Shown: positions 57,831-64,000 of the stretch, one piece after another | Layout: every line of letters starts with the position of its first letter | How positions within the stretch are numbered: the first letter of the stretch is position 1 | The notes under the pieces: model-generated | The model's database searches: none | Told to the model about the DNA's origin: nothing | What the model saw: only the letters and a program-made list of their open reading frames with translations | Made by a program: the position numbers and the translations under genes | From: Streptomyces radiopugnans | GTDB lineage: Bacteria; Actinomycetota; Actinomycetes; Streptomycetales; Streptomycetaceae | DNA: 64,000 nt | Direction: 5' to 3' | Assembly (NCBI RefSeq): GCF_900110735.1 | Contig: NZ_FOET01000004.1 | Span: 186,001-250,000, forward strand

Positions 57831-58688
57831 ATGCCCCCCACACCGCGCCCCCGTCTCCGCCCCCGTCTCCGCTCCCGTCTCGGGCGACGGCCGCTCTCGG
57901 CCGCCGCGATGGCTCTGGCCGCCTCCGCTCCGCTGGTACCGGCGGCCCCCTCGGCCGCCGCCGAGGCCCCGACGGCAGCCCCGGCGGCAACCGCGGCGGC
58001 CTGCCCGGCGGACGGCTTCTGCGAGGACTTCGAGTCGCAGACCGGCACCCTGCCCTCGGGCCGATGGAGCGCCGGAGCGCCCAACTGCTCCGGCAGCGGT
58101 TCCGCGAGCGTGGACTCCTCGGTGGCCCGCAGCGGCGGCAAGTCCCTGCGGATCGACGGCGGCGGCGGTTACTGCAACCACGTGTTCGCCGGCACCACGC
58201 TGGACGACGTGGACACCTCCGCCCCCTTCTGGGCCCGCTTCCACGTACGGCACACCACCGCGCTGCCCGCCGCCCACGTCACCTTCGCGGCCCTGCGCGA
58301 CTCGGCCGACAACGGCAGGGACCTGCGGATGGGCGGCCAGAACGGCGCCCTGCAGTGGAACCGCGAGTCCGACGACGCCACCCTGCCCGAGCAGAGCCCC
58401 AACGGCGTGTCGATGAGCAGGCCCCTGCCGGTGGGCACCTGGACCTGTGTGGAGTTCCGGGTCGACGGGTCCACCGGGCACCTGGAGACCTGGGTGGACG
58501 GCACGTCCGTCCAGGGCCTGGCCGTCGACGGCACACCCACCCACGACATCGACGGGCAGTGGCTGCGCAGGGCCGACTGGCGTCCCCGGCTCACCGACCT
58601 GAGGCTGGGCTGGGAGAGCTACGGCGGCGAGACCGACACCCTGTGGTTCGACGACGTGGCCGTCGGCGGCTCCCGCATCGGCTGCTGA
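57831..58688 (+). CDS. Secreted Cip1-like carbohydrate-active protein
   Basis: The 285-residue exported protein resembles the core of fungal Cip1, a cellulose-induced beta-jelly-roll protein with lyase-like fold. Matching segments are FCEDFESQTG, GGKSLRIDGGGGYCNHVF, RHTTALPAAHVTFAALRD, MGGQNGALQWNRESDDATLP and RPRLTDLRLGWESYGG. The signal region (about 1-45) begins with a threefold 12-bp repeat coding RPRLRPRLRSRL. The ATG has GAGGAG 7 nt upstream. The CebR box places it in the cellulose regulon. No binding module is attached. Confidence 0.82.
   Translation: MPPTPRPRLRPRLRSRLGRRPLSAAAMALAASAPLVPAAPSAAAEAPTAAPAATAAACPADGFCEDFESQTGTLPSGRWSAGAPNCSGSGSASVDSSVARSGGKSLRIDGGGGYCNHVFAGTTLDDVDTSAPFWARFHVRHTTALPAAHVTFAALRDSADNGRDLRMGGQNGALQWNRESDDATLPEQSPNGVSMSRPLPVGTWTCVEFRVDGSTGHLETWVDGTSVQGLAVDGTPTHDIDGQWLRRADWRPRLTDLRLGWESYGGETDTLWFDDVAVGGSRIGC
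57846..57881 (+). repeat. 12-bp tandem repeat, three units, in signal-peptide coding region
   Basis: Units GCCCCCGTCTCC, GCCCCCGTCTCC, GCTCCCGTCTCG code for repeated Arg-Pro-Arg-Leu. Change in copy number would alter only the charged n-region of the signal peptide. Confidence 0.75.
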
Positions 58689-58723
58689 CCGCCTCCCGCC
58701 CCCGTACCCCCCCACGGGAGGAG

Positions 58724-58767
58724 CCTCGGCACGCGCCCGCGCCCGCGGTGCCGGGCGCGTGCCGAGG
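58724..58767. terminator. Bidirectional terminator between Cip1-like and yidC-like genes
   Basis: A perfect 16-bp stem with a 12-nt loop lies in the 110-nt gap between the convergent genes. Confidence 0.85.
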
Positions 58768-58798
58768 ACGTGGGCGGCGCCGGGGCCCCGCGTCCGGC

Positions 58799-59515
58799 TC
58801 ATCCCTCCCCGTCGGCACCGCGACCGCGGTCGCGGTGCAGCAGCGCCCGCTCCGCCGCCGTCCACGCCGTGGTCGTGGCCAGGTAGAGGCCGGCGGCCAG
58901 CGGTACGAACGCGGCGGTAGCCAGGGTGCCGAAGGAGAGCAGCGGCAGGACCCTCGCCAGGCCCGGCGCTCCGGGTGTCTCCGCCCGGAGCGCCGCCGTG
59001 CGCGCCCGCCGGTACGTCCAGGCCGCCACGGCGGCGATCACCGCGAACAGGCCGAGGTACACCAGCCCCTGCGGGCCGAACACCCCGCCGTCCGCGAGCG
59101 CGTCGGCGTAGACGCCGCCCAGCGGGGCCGCTCCCAGCCGGTCCTCCAGCAATCCGTTGGGCTCGCCGCCCACCCGCTCCGCGGTGAACAGCCGGTACAT
59201 CACGAAGAAGACGGGCAGCTGCGCCAGCATCGGCAGGCAGCCCGCCGCCGGTGAGACACCCTCGCGGGCGTGCAGTTCCAGCAGGGCGCGCCGCAGCCGC
59301 TCGGGGTCCGCGCCGTGCCGCCTCCTCAGCTCGGCGGTCTGCGGGGCGAGGCGGGCCCGTGCCTTCTCCGCCCGCGCCCCGGCCCGGGCCAGAGGGTGGA
59401 GCAGTGCGCGTACGCACACGGTGGCCACCACGATCGCGGCGGCGGTCGCGAAGGTGGCGAAGAGCGGTTCGAGCGCGCCGGCCAGCAGCGCGAAGAGGTG
59501 GACGATGGCGGACAT
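58799..59515 (-). CDS. YidC/Oxa1-family membrane insertase paralogue
   Basis: The 238-residue protein has the five-helix YidC core: MSAIVHLFALLAGALE, VVATVCVRALLHPLARAGAR, the hairpin EKARARLAPQTAELRRRHG, GVSPAAGCLPMLAQLPVFFVMYRLF, then three further helices. The conserved Arg of the hydrophilic groove is present in CVRALLHPL. It has no large extracytoplasmic domain and is a second YidC apart from the housekeeping copy near the origin. It lies 105 nt downstream of a DUF6412 gene, a regular partner in streptomycetes. Confidence 0.87.
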   Translation of the reverse strand: MSAIVHLFALLAGALEPLFATFATAAAIVVATVCVRALLHPLARAGARAEKARARLAPQTAELRRRHGADPERLRRALLELHAREGVSPAAGCLPMLAQLPVFFVMYRLFTAERVGGEPNGLLEDRLGAAPLGGVYADALADGGVFGPQGLVYLGLFAVIAAVAAWTYRRARTAALRAETPGAPGLARVLPLLSFGTLATAAFVPLAAGLYLATTTAWTAAERALLHRDRGRGADGEG

Positions 59516-59620
59516 GGCTGAGCCCTCCCGGGGTCTCGTCGTGCCGGAGTGAGGAGACGTCGGCGTGACGAGCCGTGCGGGCGCGGCCCCGGCGGGGAAT
59601 CCGCCGCGGTTCTTCCGCGC

Positions 59621-59998
59621 CTACCCGGCCGTCGGGAGGGGACGGCCGGGTGCCCGGGGCCGCGGGCGGCCCGAGGCGTCGGGGTCGCGCTGCGGCAGGA
59701 AGGCGGTGCGGCGCTCCCGGTCGCGCAGGGCGGTGCGGATGCGCGCGGGCGGCGCGGGCCTGGCGCGGCACGCGGTGAGGAGAGCGGCCACGGCGAGGGC
59801 GGTGCCCGCGGCGGCGGTGGCGGCCAGGGCCGCGGCGGCCTCCGCCAGACCACCGCCATGAGCGGACTGGAGGCCCGTCAGGAGCACCAGCAGCGCCGTC
59901 AGCACCGGAGGGATCAGGAGGGCGGGCGGGCCGAGGGGGATGTGCCGCCGCAGCGAACAGGAGGCGCCCGTCAGGCCCGAGGACCCGCCGTACGGCAT
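59621..59998 (-). CDS. DUF6412 small membrane protein
   Basis: The 125-residue protein has two hydrophobic helices (PPALLIPPVLTALLVLLTGL and AAAALAATAAAGTALAVAALL). A C-terminal tail with FLPQRDPDASGRPRPRAPG follows, the mark of DUF6412. GGGGGAGG stands before the ATG. It precedes the YidC paralogue in the same direction and is probably co-expressed with it. Function unknown; a substrate or helper of that insertase is possible. Confidence 0.8.
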   Translation of the reverse strand: MPYGGSSGLTGASCSLRRHIPLGPPALLIPPVLTALLVLLTGLQSAHGGGLAEAAAALAATAAAGTALAVAALLTACRARPAPPARIRTALRDRERRTAFLPQRDPDASGRPRPRAPGRPLPTAG

Positions 59999-60074
59999 GT
60001 GCGCCTCCCCCTTCCCGCTTCCCGCGGTTCCCTCCCCCGGCGTCCCCGCCTGCTCGCGCCGGCCGCCACCGATG

Positions 60075-60689
60075 CTAGCCCAGACGCCCCGGAGCGGTCC
60101 CGGGGTTCCAGGAGGGCTCCCTGCCGCTGAGTCCGACGGCGCGGTCCAGCAGCGGGGAGTCGCCGGGGACCTCGACGACGGGGCCGAACACACCCGCCCT
60201 CCCGGCCTCGTCCGTCGACTGCGACAGCAGGTCGATCGACACCCGCAGGCTCGTCTCGTCGCAGTCGTACTCCTGGCCCGTGGCGCGGGCGATGTCCCAG
60301 CCGTGGATGAGGAGTTCGTTCAGGGCGACACGGCCGGCCACCGCGGCGGGCAGGGTGACGCCGCCCGCCTGGGTGGTCCCCTCCCACGCCGAGGGCTCCC
60401 GCCATGCCGCGACGAGTCCGTCCAGGGCCCGGGGGACGGCGTCGCGCCAGTCGGCGGGCAGCAGCGCGGCGGAGGGCCGGGAGGCGGAGGGGTCGGTCCG
60501 GGTCGTGGGCCCCAGGTCCTTGCGGGCGGCGTCCCGGAAGGCGATGCTCAGGCCGAGCACATGGTGGACCAGATCGCCGACGGTGGTCGCCTCGCACGGT
60601 GTCGGCGCGGAAAGCCGCCCGTCGGCGACCCCCTCCAGCACCAGGGCCATTCGCCGGGCCGGGGGTTCCAGATCGGGCATCGCGGTCAT
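60075..60689 (-). CDS. TIGR03086/DinB-like maleylpyruvate-isomerase-type protein
   Basis: The 204-residue protein has the mycothiol-dependent maleylpyruvate isomerase N-terminal fold. CEATTVGDLVHHVLG near residue 42 and ELLIHGWDIARATGQ near 135 carry the His residues that bind a metal in DinB/MDMPI proteins. Such enzymes use mycothiol in detoxification, but the true substrate is unknown. GGAAGGAACG precedes the ATG at 60689. Confidence 0.83.
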   Translation of the reverse strand: MTAMPDLEPPARRMALVLEGVADGRLSAPTPCEATTVGDLVHHVLGLSIAFRDAARKDLGPTTRTDPSASRPSAALLPADWRDAVPRALDGLVAAWREPSAWEGTTQAGGVTLPAAVAGRVALNELLIHGWDIARATGQEYDCDETSLRVSIDLLSQSTDEAGRAGVFGPVVEVPGDSPLLDRAVGLSGREPSWNPGTAPGRLG

Positions 60690-61016
60690 CTCGCGTTCCT
60701 TCCTCTCACGGGTGCACCGGTTCGCGCGGCGCCGTACGGGCGCGCACGTGTGGAGACCGGCGCGGTGTGGGGAACTCATCGCCCTCGCGGCGGGTGGCGT
60801 ACGTCTCCCCCGGCGCGGGGCATGACCGCCGCCGCCACGGGTAGCCGCCCGCTGGTCCGCCGCCGCCCACCGGCCGGACACGCCCTGAGCGGGCGTGCCC
60901 GGATGGCGGGCGCGGCGGCGGGCGCTCGATCGGCACGTGAAACGATCTGGGCGCGGCGAACGGCCGCACCACGGGTCGCTCACGGCACCCGTGAAACGAG
61001 AGGAAGGATCCGCACC
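60690..61016. other. Divergent intergenic region, 327 nt
   Basis: No gene is apparent. A 7-bp-stem hairpin CACGCCC/GGGCGTG (60879-60897) lies in the middle, and the ribosome site GAGAGGAAGGA of the next gene is at the right end. Confidence 0.5.
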
Positions 61017-61187
61017 ATGGCGACCACCGCGACCCGGACCGAGCACCCGCCGATCTACGAGGGTCTGCTGGAGGAGCTCGGGGACGTACCCACCGAGACG
61101 CGCGAGGCGGCCGAGCGAATACTGCGCGAGACCCGTGAGGTCCTGGACTGGAGAGAGCCGGGCGAGGCGCAGCGCCGGCCCGAGTGA
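61017..61187 (+). CDS. Small hypothetical protein, 56 aa
   Basis: GAGAGGAAGGATCC precedes the ATG. The 56-residue product MATTATRTEHPPIYEGLLEE is acidic and mostly helical (VPTETREAAERILRETREVLDW). No family was recognised. A convergent hairpin (61195-61234) follows. The good ribosome site and the terminator support it as a gene. Confidence 0.6.
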   Translation: MATTATRTEHPPIYEGLLEELGDVPTETREAAERILRETREVLDWREPGEAQRRPE

Positions 61188-61194
61188 CCCCGGG

Positions 61195-61234
61195 CCGCCC
61201 GGCCCCCGCCCCCGGGAGCGGGAGCGCCGGGCGG
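61195..61234. terminator. Hairpin between convergent genes
   Basis: CCGCCCGGC and GCCGGGCGG form a 9-bp stem around a GC-rich loop in the 52-nt gap between converging stop codons. Confidence 0.6.
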
Positions 61235-61239
61235 TGCCG

Positions 61240-61722
61240 TCAGGCGGTGACCGGGAGCGGCACCAGGAAGAACTCCCGGCCGTCGCGTCCGACCACGCGC
61301 ACCGGGTGGGAGGGCAGCGCGCCGAAGACGGCCGCCGCCACCGCCTCCGGTGTGTCGTCGGCGGTGATCGGCGGCCCGAGGGCCGCCCGGATCGCCTCCC
61401 GGGACGTGGGCGAGGGGGCCTTGCGCCCGGCGAGCGCGGCGCACTCGTCGATCTGCTCGTCGCTCAGGTCCGGCCCGTATCCCCTGCGGCGTGCCTCGGC
61501 GGCCACCACGGTGGCCAGGGCGGCGCGGTTGTGGTCGCGGCAGACGTCCCCGGGCGTTCCCCTGGGGTGGAAGTGGCGGGCGGTTCCGATCGAGATCGAG
61601 GACAACGCGGCCTCCGTGCAGAGGTGGAAGAGGGGGCGGGCGGGGCTCCCCGCGGGCGCCGGCGTTCCGGGCCCCGCGCCCGTCGTCTGCCGCGGCGGGC
61701 GGGCGGGCGGGGCACCTTCCAT
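61240..61722 (-). CDS. Hypothetical protein, 160 aa
   Basis: The ATG at 61722 has no clear ribosome site; TACCAT immediately upstream suggests a leaderless or very short-leader mRNA. The product has a low-complexity N-terminus, then GDVCRDHNRAALATVVAAEARRRGYGPDL, a helix with DEQIDECAALAGRKA, and a C-terminal strand pair PVRVVGRDGREFFLVPLPV. No family was recognised. The frame stays open antisense to the next gene up to 63663, which is rejected. Function unknown. Confidence 0.5.
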   Translation of the reverse strand: MEGAPPARPPRQTTGAGPGTPAPAGSPARPLFHLCTEAALSSISIGTARHFHPRGTPGDVCRDHNRAALATVVAAEARRRGYGPDLSDEQIDECAALAGRKAPSPTSREAIRAALGPPITADDTPEAVAAAVFGALPSHPVRVVGRDGREFFLVPLPVTA

Positions 61723-61780
61723 GGTACGGCCGCGTTCCGGCGGCTCGCGGTCCCTTCGGCGTCCGGTGGAGGGATGGGAA

Positions 61781-61817
61781 GGCCCCGGTCGAGACGGGGG
61801 AGAACTCGACCGGGGCC
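61781..61817. other. Hairpin in a divergent promoter region
   Basis: A perfect 13-bp stem with an 11-nt loop lies between two genes that are transcribed away from it, where a terminator is not expected. It may be the remnant of a lost gene or part of a 5' leader. Confidence 0.5.
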
Positions 61818-62004
61818 GGTGAGAGGCGGGTGCCGGAAGGCGGCGCCCCGGGGGAAGAGGCGCGTCGGCGTCCGTCGGCACCCGCATCTGGTTCAACCGT
61901 AAACCACTCCGGAGTGTTCCCGCACACCGGGTTCCTCTCGCGCTTCCGCACAGTTTCCCCCGGCGTTCCCGGGTGACCGGACGGCGGCTGGGTAGCGGAA
62001 CACC

Positions 62005-63375
62005 ATGAGGACAAACCGCCCCGTCTCTCACATACTCCGGGGGCGGCGGGCGACTCTGCTCTGGGCCGTCCTGCTCGCCCTCGCCACCGCCCTCCTCACC
62101 CCTGCGGGCGGCGCCCGCGCGGCCACCGATCTCGGCGAGGTCGCCGCCGCGCTGCGGGACGATCCCGTCTACGTCGATCCGGCCGCCTCCGACAAGCTCT
62201 CCGAATCCGAGGCCGACCGGCTCGCCGAGCAGATCCGGGCCGGCGACGTCCCCGTCTACATCGCCGTCCTGCCGGCCGACTCCTCCTACGGGGGCGACGC
62301 CGTCTTCGACCGGCTGCGCTCGGAGGTGGGACGTCCCGGCGTGTACGCCGTAGCACTGGGCTCGCAGTTCGGCGCCGCCTCGGACGCCGGTGTGCTGGCC
62401 GGCTCGACCGCGAGCGAGCTGGCCCAGCGCAACCTGCGGGAGCACTCCGGCGAACCGGACCGGATCCTCAGCGGCTTCGTCACCGACGTGCAGTCGGCCG
62501 CGCGCGACGGCGGCGGCACAGGCGGTTACGGCGACCGGGACACCACCGGCGGAGGCGGAGGCGGCGGCGTCCTGGTGGGCTTCCTGGCCGTGCTGGCGGT
62601 GTTCGCGCTCGGCGGCCTGTTCCTGACCCGGCGCTCGCGCAAGCGGCGGCAGGAGGAGGAGCGGGCCGAACTGGAGCAGGTGCGGGCGGCGGTCCAGGAG
62701 GACATCACCTCCTACGGCGAGGCCCTGGACCGGCTGGACTTCTCCCCCTCGGCCCCGGGTGTCACCCCGGAGATGCTCGACGACTACCAGCGGGCACTGG
62801 ACGCGTACGAGAAGGCCAAGGACGCCTCCGACGCGGCCCGCCGCCCCGGCGACGTGCGGGCGGTGTCCGAGGCGCTGGAGGACGGCCGGTTCGCCCTGGC
62901 CGTGCTGGACGCCCGGCGGGAGGGGCGGGAACTGCCGCAGCGGCGGCCGCCGTGCTTCTTCGACCCCCGGCACGGGCCGTCGGTGCGCGATGCGGAGTGG
63001 GCACCCCCGGGCGGCGCGCCCCGCGAGGTGCCGGTCTGCGCGGCCGACGCCGCCCGGCTCGACGACGGACTGGACCCGGCGGTGCGGACCGTGCCGACCG
63101 CGACCGGCGAGCGGGTGCCCTACTGGGACGCCGGCCCGGCCTACGGTCCCTGGATGGGCGGCTACTACGGCGGCTACGGCTCGATGCTGCTGCCGGGCCT
63201 GCTCTTCGGAACGGTCCTGGGCAGCAGCATGGGCGGCTGGGGCTACGGCTACGGACCCGGCTGGGGTTACGGCGGCGAGGACGGCGGCGGCTTCGGCGGC
63301 GGCGGGGGCGACTTCGGCGGCGGCTTCGGCGGCGGGGGTTTCGGCGGCGGTTTCGGCGGCGGGGGCGATTTCTGA
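62005..63375 (+). CDS. Membrane protein with signal peptide and Gly-rich C-terminus
   Basis: The 456-residue protein has a signal peptide (about 1-40, ending ARAA). The extracellular domain (about 42-170, DDPVYVDPAASDKLSESEADRLAEQI, VYIAVLPAD) resembles the TPM-like lumenal fold. A Gly linker, one membrane helix (VLVGFLAVLAVFALGGLFL, about 190-208) and a cytoplasmic helical region follow. A long Gly/Tyr/Phe-rich tail ends in repeated GGGFGGG/GGFGGGGDF. The overall order is common in actinobacterial proteins of unknown role. Leaderless start is possible (TAGCGG 6 nt before ATG). Confidence 0.75.
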   Translation: MRTNRPVSHILRGRRATLLWAVLLALATALLTPAGGARAATDLGEVAAALRDDPVYVDPAASDKLSESEADRLAEQIRAGDVPVYIAVLPADSSYGGDAVFDRLRSEVGRPGVYAVALGSQFGAASDAGVLAGSTASELAQRNLREHSGEPDRILSGFVTDVQSAARDGGGTGGYGDRDTTGGGGGGGVLVGFLAVLAVFALGGLFLTRRSRKRRQEEERAELEQVRAAVQEDITSYGEALDRLDFSPSAPGVTPEMLDDYQRALDAYEKAKDASDAARRPGDVRAVSEALEDGRFALAVLDARREGRELPQRRPPCFFDPRHGPSVRDAEWAPPGGAPREVPVCAADAARLDDGLDPAVRTVPTATGERVPYWDAGPAYGPWMGGYYGGYGSMLLPGLLFGTVLGSSMGGWGYGYGPGWGYGGEDGGGFGGGGGDFGGGFGGGGFGGGFGGGGDF

Positions 63376-63391
63376 GGGCCCCTCCGCGCCG

Positions 63392-63429
63392 TGCGGCCCC
63401 GGGCCGGGCTCCTTCCGGCCCGGGCCGCA
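63392..63429. terminator. Bidirectional terminator
   Basis: A 15-bp stem with one bulge and a 7-nt loop between the Gly-rich protein gene and the converging permease gene. Confidence 0.75.
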
Positions 63430-63454
63430 TCGCACCGTCATGCCGTGCGGGGCG

Positions 63455-64000
63455 TCATGCCGTACGGCGGCGGAAGAGCATCCCGGAGGCGGCGACGGAG
63501 ACGGTGAGGATCCCGGCGCACCAGGCCAGAGCCTGCCAGAGCGCACCGCCGACCGGCTGCCCCAGCAGCAGCCCCCGCAGCGACTCGATGACCGGGGTGA
63601 CCGGCTGGTTCCCGGCGAAGCCGTGGAGCCAGCCCGGCATGGTGTCCACGAGGACGAAGGCACTGCTCGGGTAGGGCAGGAACAGCACGAGGAAGGTGAA
63701 GCCGCTCGCGGCCTCGGTGGACTTCGCGAGCAGGCCCACCGCGGCGGACAGCCACGACAGGGCCAGGACGTAGGCCGCCAGGACTCCCGCCGCGGCAGCC
63801 CAGCCGGCCGGCCCCGCCTCCGGCCGGAAGCCGATGGCCAGGGCGACGGCGAGCACCACGCCCGTGGCGGCGGCGTTGCGCGCGGCGCTCGCCGCCACGT
63901 GCCCGGCCATAAGGGAGGTGCCGCCGACGTCCAGGGACCGGAAGCAGTCGACGACGCCCTCGGCCATGTCGCCCGCGACGCCGACGGCCGTCGCCGCGGC
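63455..64000 (-). CDS. ABC-2 type transporter permease (5' end outside window)
   Basis: The frame is open to the right edge, giving about 181 residues of the C-terminal part. It reads GDMAEGVVDCFRSLDVGGTSLMAGHV, the loop found in DrrB-like ABC-2 permeases (outlined here), then four hydrophobic helices and SLRGLLLGQPVGGALWQALAWC near the end. Such permeases export drugs or lipids together with an ATPase that should be encoded just outside the window. Substrate unknown. Confidence 0.85.
   Translation of the reverse strand, partial: AAATAVGVAGDMAEGVVDCFRSLDVGGTSLMAGHVAASAARNAAATGVVLAVALAIGFRPEAGPAGWAAAAGVLAAYVLALSWLSAAVGLLAKSTEAASGFTFLVLFLPYPSSAFVLVDTMPGWLHGFAGNQPVTPVIESLRGLLLGQPVGGALWQALAWCAGILTVSVAASGMLFRRRTA

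Noticed and set aside
60879..60897. Riboswitch in the gap before the 56-aa gene
   Set aside because: Only a single 7-bp hairpin is visible and no known aptamer pattern could be recognised.
61723..63663. Minus-strand open frame antisense to the Gly-rich membrane protein
   Set aside because: The opposite strand codes for a protein with signal peptide, membrane helix and regular tail. The antisense reading is Ala/Arg/Pro-rich without domain pattern.
1..64000. tRNA, rRNA, CRISPR array, insertion sequence or attachment site
   Set aside because: No cloverleaf, rRNA stretch, regular repeat-spacer array, transposase or integrase was found by reading. Weakly folded tRNA-like sequences cannot be fully excluded without a covariance search.

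Overview
The window is chromosomal DNA of very high G+C content from an actinomycete, almost certainly a Streptomyces. Support comes from codon bias (G or C in nearly every third position), GTG and TTG starts, GTGA/ATGA gene overlaps, many apparently leaderless genes with a TAnnnT box 6-9 nt before the start, a conservon (cvnABCD), CebR-type TGGGAGCGCTCCCA operators beside cellulase genes, an actinobacterial high-affinity [NiFe] hydrogenase, and several small protein families typical of the genus. No rRNA, tRNA, CRISPR array, insertion sequence or integrase was recognised.

Layout. 1-4.3 kb: the end of an HK97-fold capsid/encapsulin-like gene, then stress and housekeeping genes (universal stress protein, CBS-domain protein, 2H phosphoesterase, VOC protein). 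4.3-10.0 kb: a complete lasso-peptide cluster of precursor, cyclase, RRE protein, leader peptidase and ABC exporter. Its promoter carries a nested dyad, and two strong hairpins separate precursor from cyclase. 10.1-14.8 kb: DUF2945/DUF3140 pair, a DeoR regulator divergent from an MFS transporter, an SRPBCC protein and a long ribosome-hibernation factor. 14.9-28.8 kb: a hydrogen-oxidation island. The complete maturation set hypA-B-F-C-D-E runs leftward. Divergent from it run the group 1h (former group 5) hydrogenase subunits hhyS-hhyL, followed by a tight run of accessory genes (NifU-like, DUF5947, a 69-aa basic protein, DUF6084, a 379-aa unknown, an endopeptidase with an extra N-terminal domain, a small membrane protein).

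28.9-44 kb: mixed genes, including a pentapeptide-repeat protein, tandem GNAT, two SpoIIE-type PP2C phosphatases whose stop codons overlap tail to tail, a PBP4-type DD-carboxypeptidase, a P1-family (DmpA-like) peptidase, DUF2243 plus CtaG-like membrane proteins, a small secreted two-cysteine protein, a polyprenyl synthase, a HAD phosphatase, a pseudouridine synthase, a cupin and DUF2267. 44-48 kb: cellulose utilisation (GH3 beta-glucosidase with CBM2, GH6 cellulase with a CebR box). 48-55 kb: the S4 protein, then conservon cvnABCD with a FAD monooxygenase and a LysR regulator. 55-64 kb: a cysteine-dioxygenase-like cupin coupled to a YeiH-type transporter, a glycine-zipper stress protein, a CebR-box-controlled secreted Cip1-like protein, a second YidC with DUF6412, and finally an ABC-2 permease cut by the right edge.

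A common theme is survival in slow growth: scavenging of atmospheric H2, ribosome hibernation, universal stress protein and CBS protein, partner-switching phosphatases, and extracellular cellulose breakdown. The most novel single product is the predicted lasso peptide GLAGRSAPDLLGGKNLA. The least understood multi-gene unit is the accessory block behind hhyL.
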